Source: Pseudisothecium myosuroides
Taxonomy: Eukaryota; Streptophyta; Bryopsida; Hypnales; Lembophyllaceae
Length of the DNA stretch: 64,000 nt
Assembly (NCBI GenBank): GCA_951799445.1
Contig: OX637296.1
Coordinates: forward strand, 10,044,001-10,108,000
Direction of reading: 5' to 3'
Shown here in pieces: positions 1 through 11,265 of this stretch. Position numbers and translations under genes: made by a program. The notes below the pieces were generated by a model. That model saw only the letters and a program-made list of their open reading frames with translations, was not told the DNA's origin and ran no database searches. How positions within the stretch are numbered: the stretch's first letter is position 1; each line of letters starts with the position of its first letter.

Positions 1-2305
1 GTAGCCTTGCATAATTTCATTATTTTATATTTTCAAACTTCGAATTGAAAATATCCTTTTTCCTTTTATTTTCTCTTTTTCTTTCAATTTTGCTTACTAA
101 AATTATTTAAAAAATATCCAAACTAAGAGAACTACTGCAAAGCTTATCCAAACTTGTGGATGTATTTGAGTAATTGGGTCCAATAGGCCTCCTCAATCCT
201 CATATTCAATCTTTGATTGCAAACTCATTAATAGAAGAGAAAAATTAACAATAAGGGTTGCTTTACAACTAGAGGCTAGGCTAATTTGTTGTATTAGTGG
301 CCCAAAATCCTCACTTGTAATTGGAAAAAAGGCTGAAATCAGTACCAACTCCTTAACTCCTAGAAACCTGATAAATTTGGTGGAATGAATTTTTTATTCA
401 AAAAGACATGATTTGACATAGCATGAGCTCAAAGAATTAGGTGCTTCAAGCATAAGAGACCAGTTCTTGGCCTTGGGGCCAATGTTATATATATAAAACA
501 AATTAGATCCTTTGGACTTTGTGCAATCAACCTCAAGGGGAATAGGCCTGAGTTCTAAGTCCCTGAAAAGAGAAAGAGGGGTGGAATTTTTTTAGGTTTT
601 ATTGAATTGACCCAGCTTCTTGGCCTTAAGGCCTTTACATATGGAAAAACTGGTTCCCATCATAATTTTATTTTAATGAGTAGCTGAGGACAATCTGAAG
701 CCTAAAAGGAGCTGAAATTTTGTGCAATTGACCTCAAGGGAATCGACTTGGCTAAGCCTTTAGGCGTGAAGTGGCCCTAAATTCCTTGACGAATTTTTTT
801 TTTTTTTTTTTTCTTCTTTTAAACAAATGAAACGGCAGCATTTCGTATTTTCATTGCGTTCCTTGATGAGCTTTGAAGAATTGAAGGTGGCAGGCTGCAG
901 GCCTGCCTTGAAGGCAGGTTTACCACATTTATCACATAGTAATCGGTAGACGTTATTACAGGCTTACGTCCTTGAGGAAAATAATAAAATGTGTGTGCAT
1001 GTGTCGACAACCATCATGTGTCCATCCATCCGGGAGGGTCCGAGCGAGGCTTCTTAAGATTTGGGTTGATGTTCTGCAGGGCATGCGATGATAATGTACC
1101 GAGGTGTTGGTCCAGAATATTCCACATCTACTGTTAGTAATGTAATGAACTCCAAATTATCTATCTACTCGTACCCTACAGTACTCACTCCCTGCAGCCA
1201 GCCAGTGCCTCTCTTTGAAGACTCTAATGGGAAGTCATTATACTGGCTCGTCTTTCTTTGGTTCAGTTCAGTTATTTTATCCATCATATAGTATTACCAT
1301 TTGTATTAATTCTTTGGGTGCAAATGAGAGGCTCATGTTCTGTTAAAATGTAAATTAATTCTGGAAACCTTAAGTTAGTCAAAGATAAAATAGTTTTGGA
1401 GTAATGGGTCTAGTGGCGATGTGGAAGTACAAGTACTGTACTGTACATTGGTGCATGTCTTCCTAGTAGAAGTAAAGTAAAGTACAGTACAGTACTGTAC
1501 AGTGCAGATAGTTGCTTACATGGAAGATCTAACCAATCTGACTGTGGAGATTTCGGCTGAGTGAGTTCAACTTTGGTCAATTTGGGGAGGAAAATTGATT
1601 CATGAATATTGGAAATGGAGAGCATTTGACTAAGAAATTGGAGTGGTGCCTGGGACACTATTGAATTTGCTAGCATTTCATTGAAAATGTAAAATGTATG
1701 AGTGACCTTTACTTGTGAAAAGAAAAGAAAAAGAAAAAGAAATGTATGACTGAGGGAGACTTTGTGGAGAGCACTGTAAAACTGTGCAGAGATTTTTGGG
1801 TACGCGAGCCGAATCTGTTGAGGTCAAATTTATAGGCCAGTATGTGTGAATTTCTAGACATTTGGTCAAGTCATGGTTACACCACTTGCTAATGAGTTCA
1901 ATGAAGTGTAATCGTATGTGTGTATTAAGTGTATAACCAATTATTATCAAAAACAGGAATTGGTTTCATTCATGTCAAGGAAAAAAACAAGAAAAAAAAG
2001 CAATGAATCATGTCCCAAACAATTTTCCTCCACCTTGCACAACTTTGAGTATGGTTGACCCTATTAGAATGCAACTTTGAAAGAAACGGCCTTCAATTGT
2101 CAAATCTGAAAATTATAATCGATGCCAATGCATAGTATGTTTAATTCCTGAAAAGAATGGAGAACCAAAGGATTCCTTATTATATATGGAAACCCATATT
2201 TAACAAGGAAAACAACCGTATTTGATATTGCCATGATCTAAGGATAATTGTGATGTAGATTGATGCCAATTGTCCAATTTTTGTGATTTTGCAAGATGTA
2301 TGTAT
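1..2305. other. Intergenic AT-rich DNA, no gene seen
   Basis: No open frame here resembles a known protein or shows conserved splice structure. A pure T run lies near 797-812, a small GC palindrome (GCAGGCTGCAGGCCTGCC-like) lies near 886-904, and a GTAC-rich hairpin at 1428-1504 is listed separately. The stretch lies downstream of the 3' end of the phosphatase gene, which is transcribed toward it. Confidence 0.5.
1428..1504. repeat. Hairpin built of GTAC repeats
   Basis: The left arm (AGTACTGTACTGTAC) and the right arm (GTACAGTACAGTACT) are exact reverse complements separated by about 45 bases. It could be a cruciform or a short transcript hairpin. No terminal duplication was seen, so a transposon origin is not supported. 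Confidence 0.6.
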
Positions 2306-2575
2306 GTAAGGTAGGTACATCCAAATGTGCCACTGACTATAAACCACCATCTTTACTCTGTGTACATCTCTAAAATCATTTCTGTACCTATGTAGAAGAA
2401 ACCATTTTAGAACCAAGCTTTTGTTCCTAAATAAGTTTTGCATACAATATCCAAATGCCACGTTCTCCAGTGCGTTGAAACCTCCTTTCACTTGCCAACA
2501 AGAATATATGAAAATTTGACCAATCTAACTAGGTTCAGTAGCAAAAAGTGGCGGTTTTGGGGGTACCCACCTTAT
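2306..2575. mobile_element. MITE family R, copy 1
   Basis: The ends are inverted: TAAGGTAGGTACAT at the left and GGGGTACCCACCTTA at the right. The interior, about 270 bp, is closely similar to 47721-48013 and more distantly to 49577-49850. Shared blocks include CTCTGTGTACATCTC, TTTGCATACA and CCTCCTTTCA. It has no coding capacity, so it is a non-autonomous DNA transposon of undetermined superfamily. The short open frames in it are shadows. Confidence 0.7.
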
Positions 2576-2699
2576 GTATTCACCCTTCCATTTACTACAA
2601 GTGTGAAAATAAGCCTGATACTGTAGCCACTCTGATTTTTCCTGCTAGCGCTCGACTCTAATTCACCAAAGTCACACTGTTTATATATAATATTACCAT

Positions 2700-2822
2700 A
2701 ATTGTACTCAAGGTTCTTGTGGTTTTCTCCTGCCATGCCACTTGTGGCTGACGGTCTTGTACTTTGCCCATTGCAATGAAATTTTCATTTGTTTCAAAAA
2801 AATAAAAATAAAAATTGTACTC
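2700..2822 (+). mobile_element. Short 5'-truncated retroposon with target-site duplication
   Basis: An insert of about 103 bp (2710-2812) ends in an A-rich tail (CAAAAAAATAAAAATAAAA). It is bounded by the direct repeat AATTGTACTC at 2700-2709 and 2813-2822. A poly-A tail plus a 10-bp duplication is the mark of target-primed reverse transcription by a LINE. The text before the tail (CTTGTACTTTGCCC, then ATGAAATTTTCA) resembles the 3' ends of plant L1-type LINEs; that likeness is from memory. Confidence 0.65.
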
Positions 2823-3599
2823 TAAGATCATAGGCAATCGTAACAGTTAATTGGCAAAGGTAAACATATTATAAGGTAAGCAAGGTCGCAGCACTTGTCA
2901 GAATTTCGCAGCACCCTAGGCAAAGATACCAATATTTTAGCTACCAATTATATACGAAATCATTAATTTGATGTAAGAAATACTCAAGGCACTGATTTCT
3001 AGTGGAAGCTACAGTTCCTACAGATTTCATAGACTTCAAGCTTGTCCCACACATTGCACGCTCCGCTCCGGGGTACTTCACTTCACATTACATTCAATCA
3101 CGTAGATATATAAAAGAATTTTTGAGGTTCCACTATGAATTCATATTGCGGATATTGTGATAATATAATTCCTTTGTACCATGTACCTCTTATGTTCGAG
3201 AAGGCCAACTGGCTTTCCAGACAAACTAAATTTAAAAATCAACTCAAAGAGTGTAGACTAGGAGCAACAGTTGAGTCAGAGGAAGCTGCAAAGTCAAGTG
3301 GGCTGGTGTAATTTGAACCCCAAGCAGACCATTCTGCCAGTTGTTTTCCTAGGGAAAAGCTCACCGCTGAAACTGAGTGCAATGCAAATGTACAAACATA
3401 CAGTACATAGGGTACAAAACCATGTTCCTTTGGCCTCACGGTTTGCAGACCTCGTGGCCATTTCGACCCGGTTGTCAATATCACTACAAGAATATGGATC
3501 CCTCTAAAATCGGTATCAATACACATCCATCAAAGAATTCATCAATACATTCAAAACCTCGCAGCCCAATTGATTTCTTCTTCTCCACAAGCGAGGCTG
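2823..3599. other. 3' flank/3' UTR of the phosphatase gene, no other gene
   Basis: This region lies directly downstream of the phosphatase stop codon on the minus strand and must contain its 3' UTR. A tRNA-like internal promoter pattern appears on the minus strand near 3290-3350 (GGCAGAATGG, then GGGTTCAAAT), but the spacing is too short for a tRNA. No clear polyadenylation signal was assigned. Confidence 0.4.
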
Positions 3600-6500
3600 C
3601 TAATCCAAGTAATGCACACCGTCCACGTGCAGGTGAGCCGTTCTGTTGAGACTGGAAAGCATGGGCTCACCGCGTTTGTTCACGGTGAAGGTGGAGATTC
3701 CTGCATTGTGCACGTCAACTCCTCGGAACCTGCCACAGCAAAATAATATGCAGGCTTTCAAAGCGAGAGAAAAATGGATATGAAAATCTTAAACCCAGAG
3801 TATTTGCCCTTTTAAGGCCGTGCAACTGTTTTCAATTGGGAGTTTGGTTGAAGAGGTCTACCGAAACCCTACAACCATGAATGGCACTTTGCTGTTGGTG
3901 AATTGGGTGCTTTCTACAGTGATTATAAGGTAATCTAAACGATAATCACAGCATTTGCAGAACATTCTTGGACCCACTGTAATGCTTTCTATTTCAATAT
4001 TCAAGCATTACAGCAGAAGAAGAGAGTAAAAAAACGGGAACTCAATAGTGTCCGGTAGTACTGAATACATAATATTATATGTACGACACATTGTGCAAGT
4101 AGAAGGAAGGGATCTACTTTAGCAGAGTTTATTGAGAGCATGACAATCTATGAGCAAAACAAAGGAGATCCTCTTTCATTATCTGAAACTGTCTGAACTT
4201 CCATCTATGGAACACGAGAAGAGTCCAAAAAAATCCATCTGGGAAATTGTGACCGCAGGGGGTACAGAATACGGTATGTGGGGTCCTCTAAGTAGACATA
4301 GAGGAAAAACTAATAAAGGCAAGAGGTTCATTGAATCGACCGGGTTTCTTAAAACTGTTCTTCTCTACTTCAAAGATAATGAAATTCCACAGGATCAGAT
4401 TTGAAATATTCACCTTGTAAATAGGGGAAGTTCAAGGAATCATCTCGGTTAATGGATTTTTTTCGTTAACAAGAGAGTTGCAGTTGTTTTGTTTCCACCC
4501 AAGAGGGATGGCCTGAAATGTTATGCAGTTCCAATGAAATCCAATTTTGGAGTGGCGAAGATCAATAGTACCTGTCTGGGCCGAGGCCCAGGGCTGTACA
4601 AAGCATGGCTCGCAGGATGGACTTGTGTGTTACTACCAACAATCTCTCACCCTGAAAAGCCACCAAAAACCATTCGTTTAAAATTCTAAACAACATGTTA
4701 AAGGTTTCAGTTGCATATTGCAGTTACCTCTCATAGACGAGTCCTCTAGTAGATGAGTCCTTTGGTTCCCTTACGACTACAGTAGTGGAAACCATGTTGT
4801 GATTTAGCTAGGGAGTCCACTCAATCTTGGCTGGAATTGGTCAGTGATGATGTATACACAAACTTGGTCAGAAACAAGTGAAATAAACTTCAACGTAGAA
4901 ATCTCAGAGATTGCTTAGAATGTCAACAGGGAGAATGTCTTACAGGAGTCGAGAGAATTTCTTCCCATGCCAACTTGGCTTTGGCCCAAAGCTCCACCAC
5001 AGGATACACGCCGTCTACCTCAAAATTCAGGGGGTCTTCCCTCCATGACCTGAAAATCTCTGGATATTGTGCCTTCGCTTCAGCTGTATGCAAGACAAAC
5101 CAGCAGTTGACAAGACCAATCAATCAAAAATCTAATGCACTCACCTTTCAGGACCGATGAAACGTTCACACCGAGTGCTAGCGTGAATTTGTAGATGAAT
5201 TTTAAGGTCTCAAGATCAATGTATGTAAGGGTTCAAGCCACTTCAATATCTCACCCATATATACCTACCAATCCCAGCAACTCACCGAGAAAATCAAGCA
5301 TCTGTGTAGTAACAGTTCTATAAAATCATTCATGTTCTTATATGTCAAAGTATGCACATTTTCAAAAGACACAGTGTAAATGTCGTAGGAATCTTCAAAT
5401 TAAACGCTACTTCCAAATTCGCAGAGTTCTCTCCAGACCAACTGCCTTAGTATATTTCGACAAATTGCGTTTCTTAAATTGGACTATTCAATAGATCAGA
5501 AACAAGGGTTTTCGACGTCACTCGTCGGTAATCATATACAGAAAACTCATAGTTCAAACATTTGAATATGGGAACATTAGCAAAATTGCCACTAATGACC
5601 CCAAAGGTTGCTCAAACACAAAAGCCTCTCTAAATTGCACTGCCAGATGGGCTACTGGTACGTGTGTTCACAACTTGACATATGGAAGTTGTTCAATGAG
5701 ATGTGTCCACAATATTCGCAGGATACTCTATAAATCAATGCAAATACAGAGGGGTATAATAAGAGAAGAGTGAGTATAATCAGCTGCACCTAACGGGCAA
5801 AGATGGTCTTACAATTCAGCATGCCCTCCAGAAAGAGAAGGTTGGCTTCCCGCAATGTGTCTAGGTACACAATAGGGTCCTCCTCCCTCCCTTCCCATAT
5901 CAACTCTGCGCTTGTCTGGTAACAAAGGAAATAGCTCCCATTCAAAAAGAGTCGGAACTGATTTGATTCCACAGCATCCGAAAAAGCACAAAGAAAAAAA
6001 TTCCGACCTAAAACTGACTGGTACACTAGCATCTGAGCCTCACTCAGTGGCATTCACTATACTTTTCCGTGCAATTACTGCGGAAAGGAGGTATCAGTGA
6101 TGTCCAACTATACTGTGGGTTGGAATATCCTCAGAGACTGAAGATCTCTTCACAAATATAAAAAGCGTCGACGTAATGTGAACCACAATCTTTAGATATA
6201 TTGTGGTCCACAGTAATTGCACGAAAATGTGTAGTTTGCATTGTCTTCTTTTAGTACATAGCAGGGGCTCGTATTTTTGTACCAAAATATCCTTCAACTT
6301 TTATCAGTAACATACAACTCATGAACACTGACTAAGGATGCTAAAAACGTTCGGGACCTGATACCAACAGCAATTCAACACTTTGTTAAACTACTTAGCA
6401 ATGGTGTAAACATGACTTGGCTACATGTCTAAGGATCTTTGAACGAAAATACAACTGTTTGCCGCTGTCGATAACAGTGGTCTAAACTTTCCAAGTTGCA

Positions 6501-9495
6501 TACACAACGAAATTCATACACAATGATCAAAAAATAAATTCAACAAATTTGGCCAAAGATAGTAAGCCATAGCTCCATAAACTTCCACTAGTACGGATGT
6601 TTTAATGTTATAACGCAAATAGAATTTTCACCCTGACCTAATCTCCAACTTAGAAAGACTGGAAGTGACACAATGCTAAATACCAAATCCAGTTGATTAG
6701 TTCGCTACCTCTCAGATCTTCAAGCGTTGGTGCACAATATAAAAACACAGCCGCATTTCTTTAATTCTCTTAAGTCGAATTCAGGCATCTCATTGACCTC
6801 CTAGAAAAGGCATTGTAAAATTGGTACCTTGGCTCGGGTGATAGGGCTGGCAAAGCATTTATCAAATTTGAGCAGAGAAAGAGCCTCCCGAACTCGCAGC
6901 GCTTGCGCCCTTCCAATGTCTGAGAGAATCGACTTATCTGAGCTTCCCTAGAGCCACAAAAAGAGCATCCAGTTCCAGTCAGATGACATGGATTCTGTCT
7001 CACAACGTAGAACAAGATTACGGTGGTATTAGCGCATATCCAACCCCATTAGGTCAACGGAAACGTAGCCAAACTTTGGTGCTAACAATGAACAAATGGT
7101 TCCTCCATATTGACGCCTGACTAACTGAACAATTGCCGTGAAGTTGAACCACTTTTGTTTGGTTCAAAGGTTTCAAAATGTAATGTTGGTCCAGTTGGGC
7201 TCTTCCAGCTTCCAACAATGGAGGCTTCATCTTCTTCTCATTTGGAAATTGAGAAAATTGAGAAAAAAATGGGATTTCAAGGAACTGACCGCTTTTGTCT
7301 CTTCTAACTCCTCGTATTCCAACGTTGGAAGCCTCAACGCTAAATTTTTTCCCAATTAAATAATTTTGAAACACAATATTGACTAGTTGTACATAGTTGG
7401 TTGAATCTCATGAATGGCGTTGGAAGATGGAAATTGAGGTGAATCCCTTCGGGGTATACACTCAAATGGAAACACAACTATAACTTCGTTCTCACAATAC
7501 AGGTGTTATACAGACTCGCACCAACGAGGTACAAAGAGAGGAACTAGCCATCCTCATTAGATGTGGCAATTTGTGCACCAGTGAAGGCCATCCTCACGGG
7601 TAAATATCTAGAAGGAAACATGCTGATCACAATGAATGCTTGTGCATCTCAATTCTGGTAATCAAAACATTGCCAATTCAACAAATCTTGTCTTCACAAC
7701 TGTCGATGGAACTGCCTCTTAGCTAGCGAGATGCCCCTTGTAGTGCAAATGAGTGGGAGAAGTACCCCAAATGGTGTGAATGAGTGGGGTACTTCTCCCA
7801 CCTCAATTGTTCACCGAAAGCGAAGTATCACAAATTCAATACTATACTGTGCATAACATTCTTGAATGGGAAGGCAGGGGGGTCCTTCTACAGTATCACT
7901 GTAACAAGAATAGTCATGTTACAGTGGCCCACAATCCATGGACAAGCTTGCATTCCGTCAAGATGTTCTGCAGTGAAAAGAGCCTTGATTCATGGAAAGC
8001 CCACTGAAGGGTTCCCTGCCTTGTAATTCAAGAATGTTACTCCCTCTGCCCGCAGTTTTGTTGAAAGCTTTTTGTACCCATTTCATTTCATTGATCAAAT
8101 TGTGAAAAACATAGTTCCAAAAGGTTCCAAATTGTATATCCCAAGAATCAATGAAGAACATTGCGTGTCCCTAAATAAAATAAAATGGGACACAAGAAAG
8201 TTCCATATGACCTCCTCAAAACAACCTTAAAAGAAACATGAGGTCCAAAGTGGACCCTCAATTCGGGACGGAGGGAGTATGTGCTATTTTAAACTTGGAT
8301 TTTGCTGTTTCATTGTGAGGATTTCGCGCTACAGTGATGAGACTCCAACTGAGGCCGAGCAAATCAAGTCAGAGTAGTAGTAAGAGAAGCCTGGTGAACT
8401 TACTTGCACGCGTCCTTCGGCGTTCCAGGAGCTGAGTCCATGGCGGACGAGCACCACGCTCTTCGCATTCGCCATGGGCCGCGGCGTCAGCGGCGCCGTG
8501 GCGCGTCGGAAATCCGTGGCGCCCCCCGTAAACGGACGCTCACGCTCGGCCACCAGGGTGGCGCCATTTCCATTCACTCCGACAGTCGTCCCTGCACGCC
8601 CACATCGCCATCGCCATTGCCATAATTTCAGTGCATCTCTCCAACAATTCACAGCAATAGCGATGATTCACCAACACCCTTTACATTCACCATGATTCCG
8701 TAAAGGGTCTATTCACCATACAGTATAAGGGAGAGGTCCCATTCCTTCCCCCATACAGATAGGTGAACTTTGGGTGAGCCTTTCCCTACAACAATCGAGA
8801 ATGAAACCGGCGCCATGTCAAATTTGGCACCCCTGGTTTCGTTTGTTTGAGCTCCAATTCCATTGCCCAAAATGAAATGTCAATAGATGAAGGGTTTTCC
8901 CACGAAGCACAAATTGTATGGTTCACCTGTATTTGTCAGTGGAACCTCTGATGACCTGTATACTGTACGGGTAATGGAGCCTCGACTTGACATTGAGCCT
9001 TTCCTTAGTAGTTACACCACTCTAGAACCTTGCGCCATCTGAAATTCGGCCCACCTATCTCCGACCTATCTTCGTTTGAGCTAAAAACCGATTGCAAAAA
9101 ATGAATGTCAACAGCTGAAGTGTTTTTTCCCAAATCACATGGTTTCACTTGTCTGGTCCATGGAACCTCTACTGAACTGTATAATCCATGGAGCCTCTCC
9201 TTTCCATTGGACCCTAGCAACGGATGGCTTCCTTACCGAAGCTTACTCCTTCTTCGCTGTTGCCATCCGCGGCCGCTCTCACGTCCAGTACCCGCACGGA
9301 GCTCACATCGCCAGAAGCTGGTCTCTCACTGCAGCAGGAGCTTTTCGTGCGAGATCGGAGACTCACCCCCCACACCGTCGAGGCGAATTTCGGACTCGTC
9401 TTGCTCACCACCGAGGAGTACGCCACCGCGGCCCCTGTCGTCGGCGCATTGGGCATCGCGGCTGACGCCAGAGGCGCAGCAGTCACGGACACCAT
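3600..9495 (-). CDS. Chloroplast phosphoglycerate-mutase-like phosphatase (2-carboxyarabinitol-1-phosphatase-like), 7 exons, 339 aa
   Basis: Coding exons are 9495-9237, 8591-8404, 6947-6828, 5915-5813, 5083-4944, 4651-4572 and 3729-3600. All have GT-AG borders and reading phase is kept throughout (1020 nt). Residues 1 to about 125 are rich in Ser, Ala, Thr and Val with few acidic residues early on, which suggests a chloroplast transit peptide. The catalytic domain starts at the phosphohistidine motif LVRHG (His137), followed by GSSD (150-153), CFASPITRAK (180-189), a catalytic-type Glu in TLREA (Glu212), the WREDP block, and the second histidine in VVTHKS (His279). These are all the residues expected of an active histidine phosphatase. 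Arabidopsis has two related groups, the CA1P-phosphatase-like proteins and a second plastid phosphoglycerate-mutase-like group. The VVTHKS and ALGLGP blocks favour the second group, so the substrate is uncertain. Two MITEs sit in intron 2 and a tandem duplication in intron 1. Confidence 0.92.
7753..7801. repeat. Perfect 17-bp-arm hairpin in intron 2
   Basis: GTGGGAGAAGTACCCCA at 7753-7769 is exactly reverse-complemented at 7785-7801, with a 15-base loop. It lies in intron 2 of the phosphatase gene, just upstream (plus strand) of two MITEs. It may be the remnant of another small element. Confidence 0.7.
7855..8038. mobile_element. MITE with about 25-bp inverted ends, in intron 2
   Basis: The left end AACATTCTTGAATGGGAAGG and the right end CCTTGTAATTCAAGAATGTT are imperfect inverted repeats around a 184-bp element without coding capacity. 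Inner blocks also pair (CTACAGT...ACTGTAA). It directly abuts the Stowaway-like element at 8040 and lies wholly in intron 2 of the phosphatase gene. Confidence 0.65.
8040..8277. mobile_element. Stowaway-like MITE (Tc1/mariner type)
   Basis: The ends CTCCCTCTGCCCGC and GGGACGGAGGGAG are inverted and are flanked by TA (8038-8039 and 8278-8279). The 238-bp length, TA duplication and CTCCCTC termini are the definition of Stowaway MITEs. It lies in intron 2 of the phosphatase gene, 126 bp downstream (plus coordinates: left) of exon 2. Confidence 0.85.
8790..9230. repeat. Diverged tandem duplication of about 220 bp in intron 1
   Basis: Two units, about 8790-9010 and 9011-9230, share ordered blocks: GCGCCATSTSAAATT, TTCGTTTGAGCT, AATGTCAAYAG, TGAAG, GTTTCAC/GTTCACCTG, GGAACCTCT and GGAGCCTC. 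The second copy ends at the exon 1 donor site of the phosphatase gene. Divergence suggests an old duplication. Confidence 0.7.
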
Positions 9496-10200
9496 CGCCA
9501 GGAGCTCCAGTCGTAGAACTCAATTCACGTCGCTTCGATCGTCACCTCCTGCACAGAAACAGAACAAGCCCCAAACACCCAAACATCAATCAGCAAAACC
9601 AACGCACAAAAATTATTGGATCCCAAAACTCGAAATTTTGAATCCCAAATTTTTGGATCCCAAACCAATTGGGGTGCTTGACGGATCCGTGAAACTGCGG
9701 GACACAATACAATTGCAAGTAGCCGAAGCAACAATTGGCAATTAATCGCACCCCCGATGAGTATGGATTGTAGGTACGGTTTCGCACCCATAATTGGACA
9801 AGGAGTGGGTTTTGGGCCGTAAATTCCAGGAGAAATGCTGGAAGAGAAGATTGTGGGCAGTGATGGACGCAACTTACCAAGAGAAGACCGAGAGAGATTC
9901 GAGAGGATGCTTCATGATGTTACTGGGGGAGGGGAGTGGACTTGCTGCGGGAGCTGATCAATGGCGACGATGAGAGTTCTCCGTTGCCAAGGGAGGACTT
10001 GTGGTGGTGGAGGCATGGCCAAGCGACTGGACGGCAACGGGGATTGGATAAAGCAGAGGCGAGGGAGCGTGGCTGGCTTGGGGCGTGGATGCCTCCGATT
10101 CGTGGGAAAAAGAGTTGGGGAGCTCGGTCGCAGCTTGCAACACCCACTTCGCGCTTGAGAGCAGGCCTACTGGAGATAATCAGAGATTAGGAGAACTCTC
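9496..10200 (-). promoter_or_regulatory. GC/CpG-rich 5' flank of the phosphatase gene
   Basis: The DNA changes from AT-rich to CpG-rich around 9.2-9.55 kb and again at 9.88-10.19 kb. This suggests the 5' UTR and promoter of the minus-strand phosphatase gene. Open frames on both strands (for example 9936-10190 plus and 9525-9872 minus) match nothing I recognise and lack conserved splice partners. Sub-repeats of TTGGGATCCAA occur at 9618-9665. No TATA box could be assigned confidently. Confidence 0.4.
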
Positions 10201-11265
10201 ATGGGTCAACACTTGATGAGATCTACACAAGAAAATCAATTTCTTTTTAAGGTAGTCTGACCTCAAAGCGACCATTTAAGCATACCTAACTCATCATTGA
10301 CTGTAATAGATAGTAATTTCAAGCAACATGTCACTCATTCCTAGATGGGGGTTGCATTTAGAGTATAGTTGCTTTTACAGCAGATTACCTTAGCACTCTT
10401 ATATATTGGTGCACACTTGAGCCTAGTCAAGAAAAATCAAAATTTTGAGAACTCTCATTAACAAATATTGAGCATTCTTATATTGGTCAATACTTCAAAC
10501 CAAGCCAAACCAAGGTCAATTTTTGGGCACTAAAATAGAACCATTCATTCCAGAGCAAGGAGCGATGCCCAACTTGTAGCCTGGTGCATTATTTCAAGTT
10601 AGGCAAGGTGCTCAAGGTTGGAATGCGCGTTTTTCTTGTTTTCAAGGTTGGAATGAATAAGATCATGACACATGTCCCAAAGTGCATGAAAAGTAGTCAA
10701 GTGTGAAAGTAGTTTGGCTATGAGTGGAATTAGTGGACAACTCTTAGACATTGGCTATGAGTTTGGAATACTTTGTGGCTTCCAAAATTCATAGTAATTT
10801 CGACTTCAACAATAAAATTACGAAAAATTCACAATCCCAATATTTCTTATCTCTCTACAGAGAAAAATTTCCACTACCTCACATTGCTCTTTATATGTCC
10901 TGGTGAATGTTAAGGTAGAACCACCCATACCCGATTATTCATCAATACTTGAGATCCATTCAGAATTACTGAGCGCTTTTATTTGTCAAGACATGAGATA
11001 AAGTCACAAAAAATAAGTTGTTTTGAACATTCTCACTTTGGTCAACAGTTGAGACCCAACCAAGAAAACCAAAAAACTTTGAACATCCTCATTAGGCAAC
11101 ACTTGAGACCAAACTACAAAAATCAAATTTTTTGAGCATTTTCATTGGTCAAAACTTGAGATCAAGGATAACTACAAAAATCTGAATTTTTGAATACTCT
11201 CATTGGTCAATATTTGAGACCAAATCTAGAACATCAATAATTTTGAGCACTCTCATTGGTCTATT
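10190..11265. repeat. Degenerate tandem/dispersed repeat of about 60 bp
   Basis: A motif of the form GAGCAYTCTCATTGGTCAA, then ACTTGAGACCAA and ACAAAAATC, recurs around 10194, 10425, 10455, 11025, 11078, 11140, 11192 and 11240. The four to five units between 11025 and 11265 are nearly contiguous (period about 50-65). Units are diverged and have no coding meaning. Confidence 0.7.

Noticed and set aside
3290..3350. tRNA-like sequence on the minus strand
   Set aside because: The box-A-like and box-B-like stretches are too close together, and no cloverleaf can be drawn.
4150..4404. 84-codon plus-strand frame inside the last intron of the phosphatase gene
   Set aside because: It matches no known protein, has no flanking promoter or splice context, and lies antisense within an intron.
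9936..10190. CpG-rich plus-strand frame upstream of the phosphatase gene
   Set aside because: Both strands are open because of GC bias. The products are low-complexity and unrecognised, so a promoter or 5' UTR is likelier.
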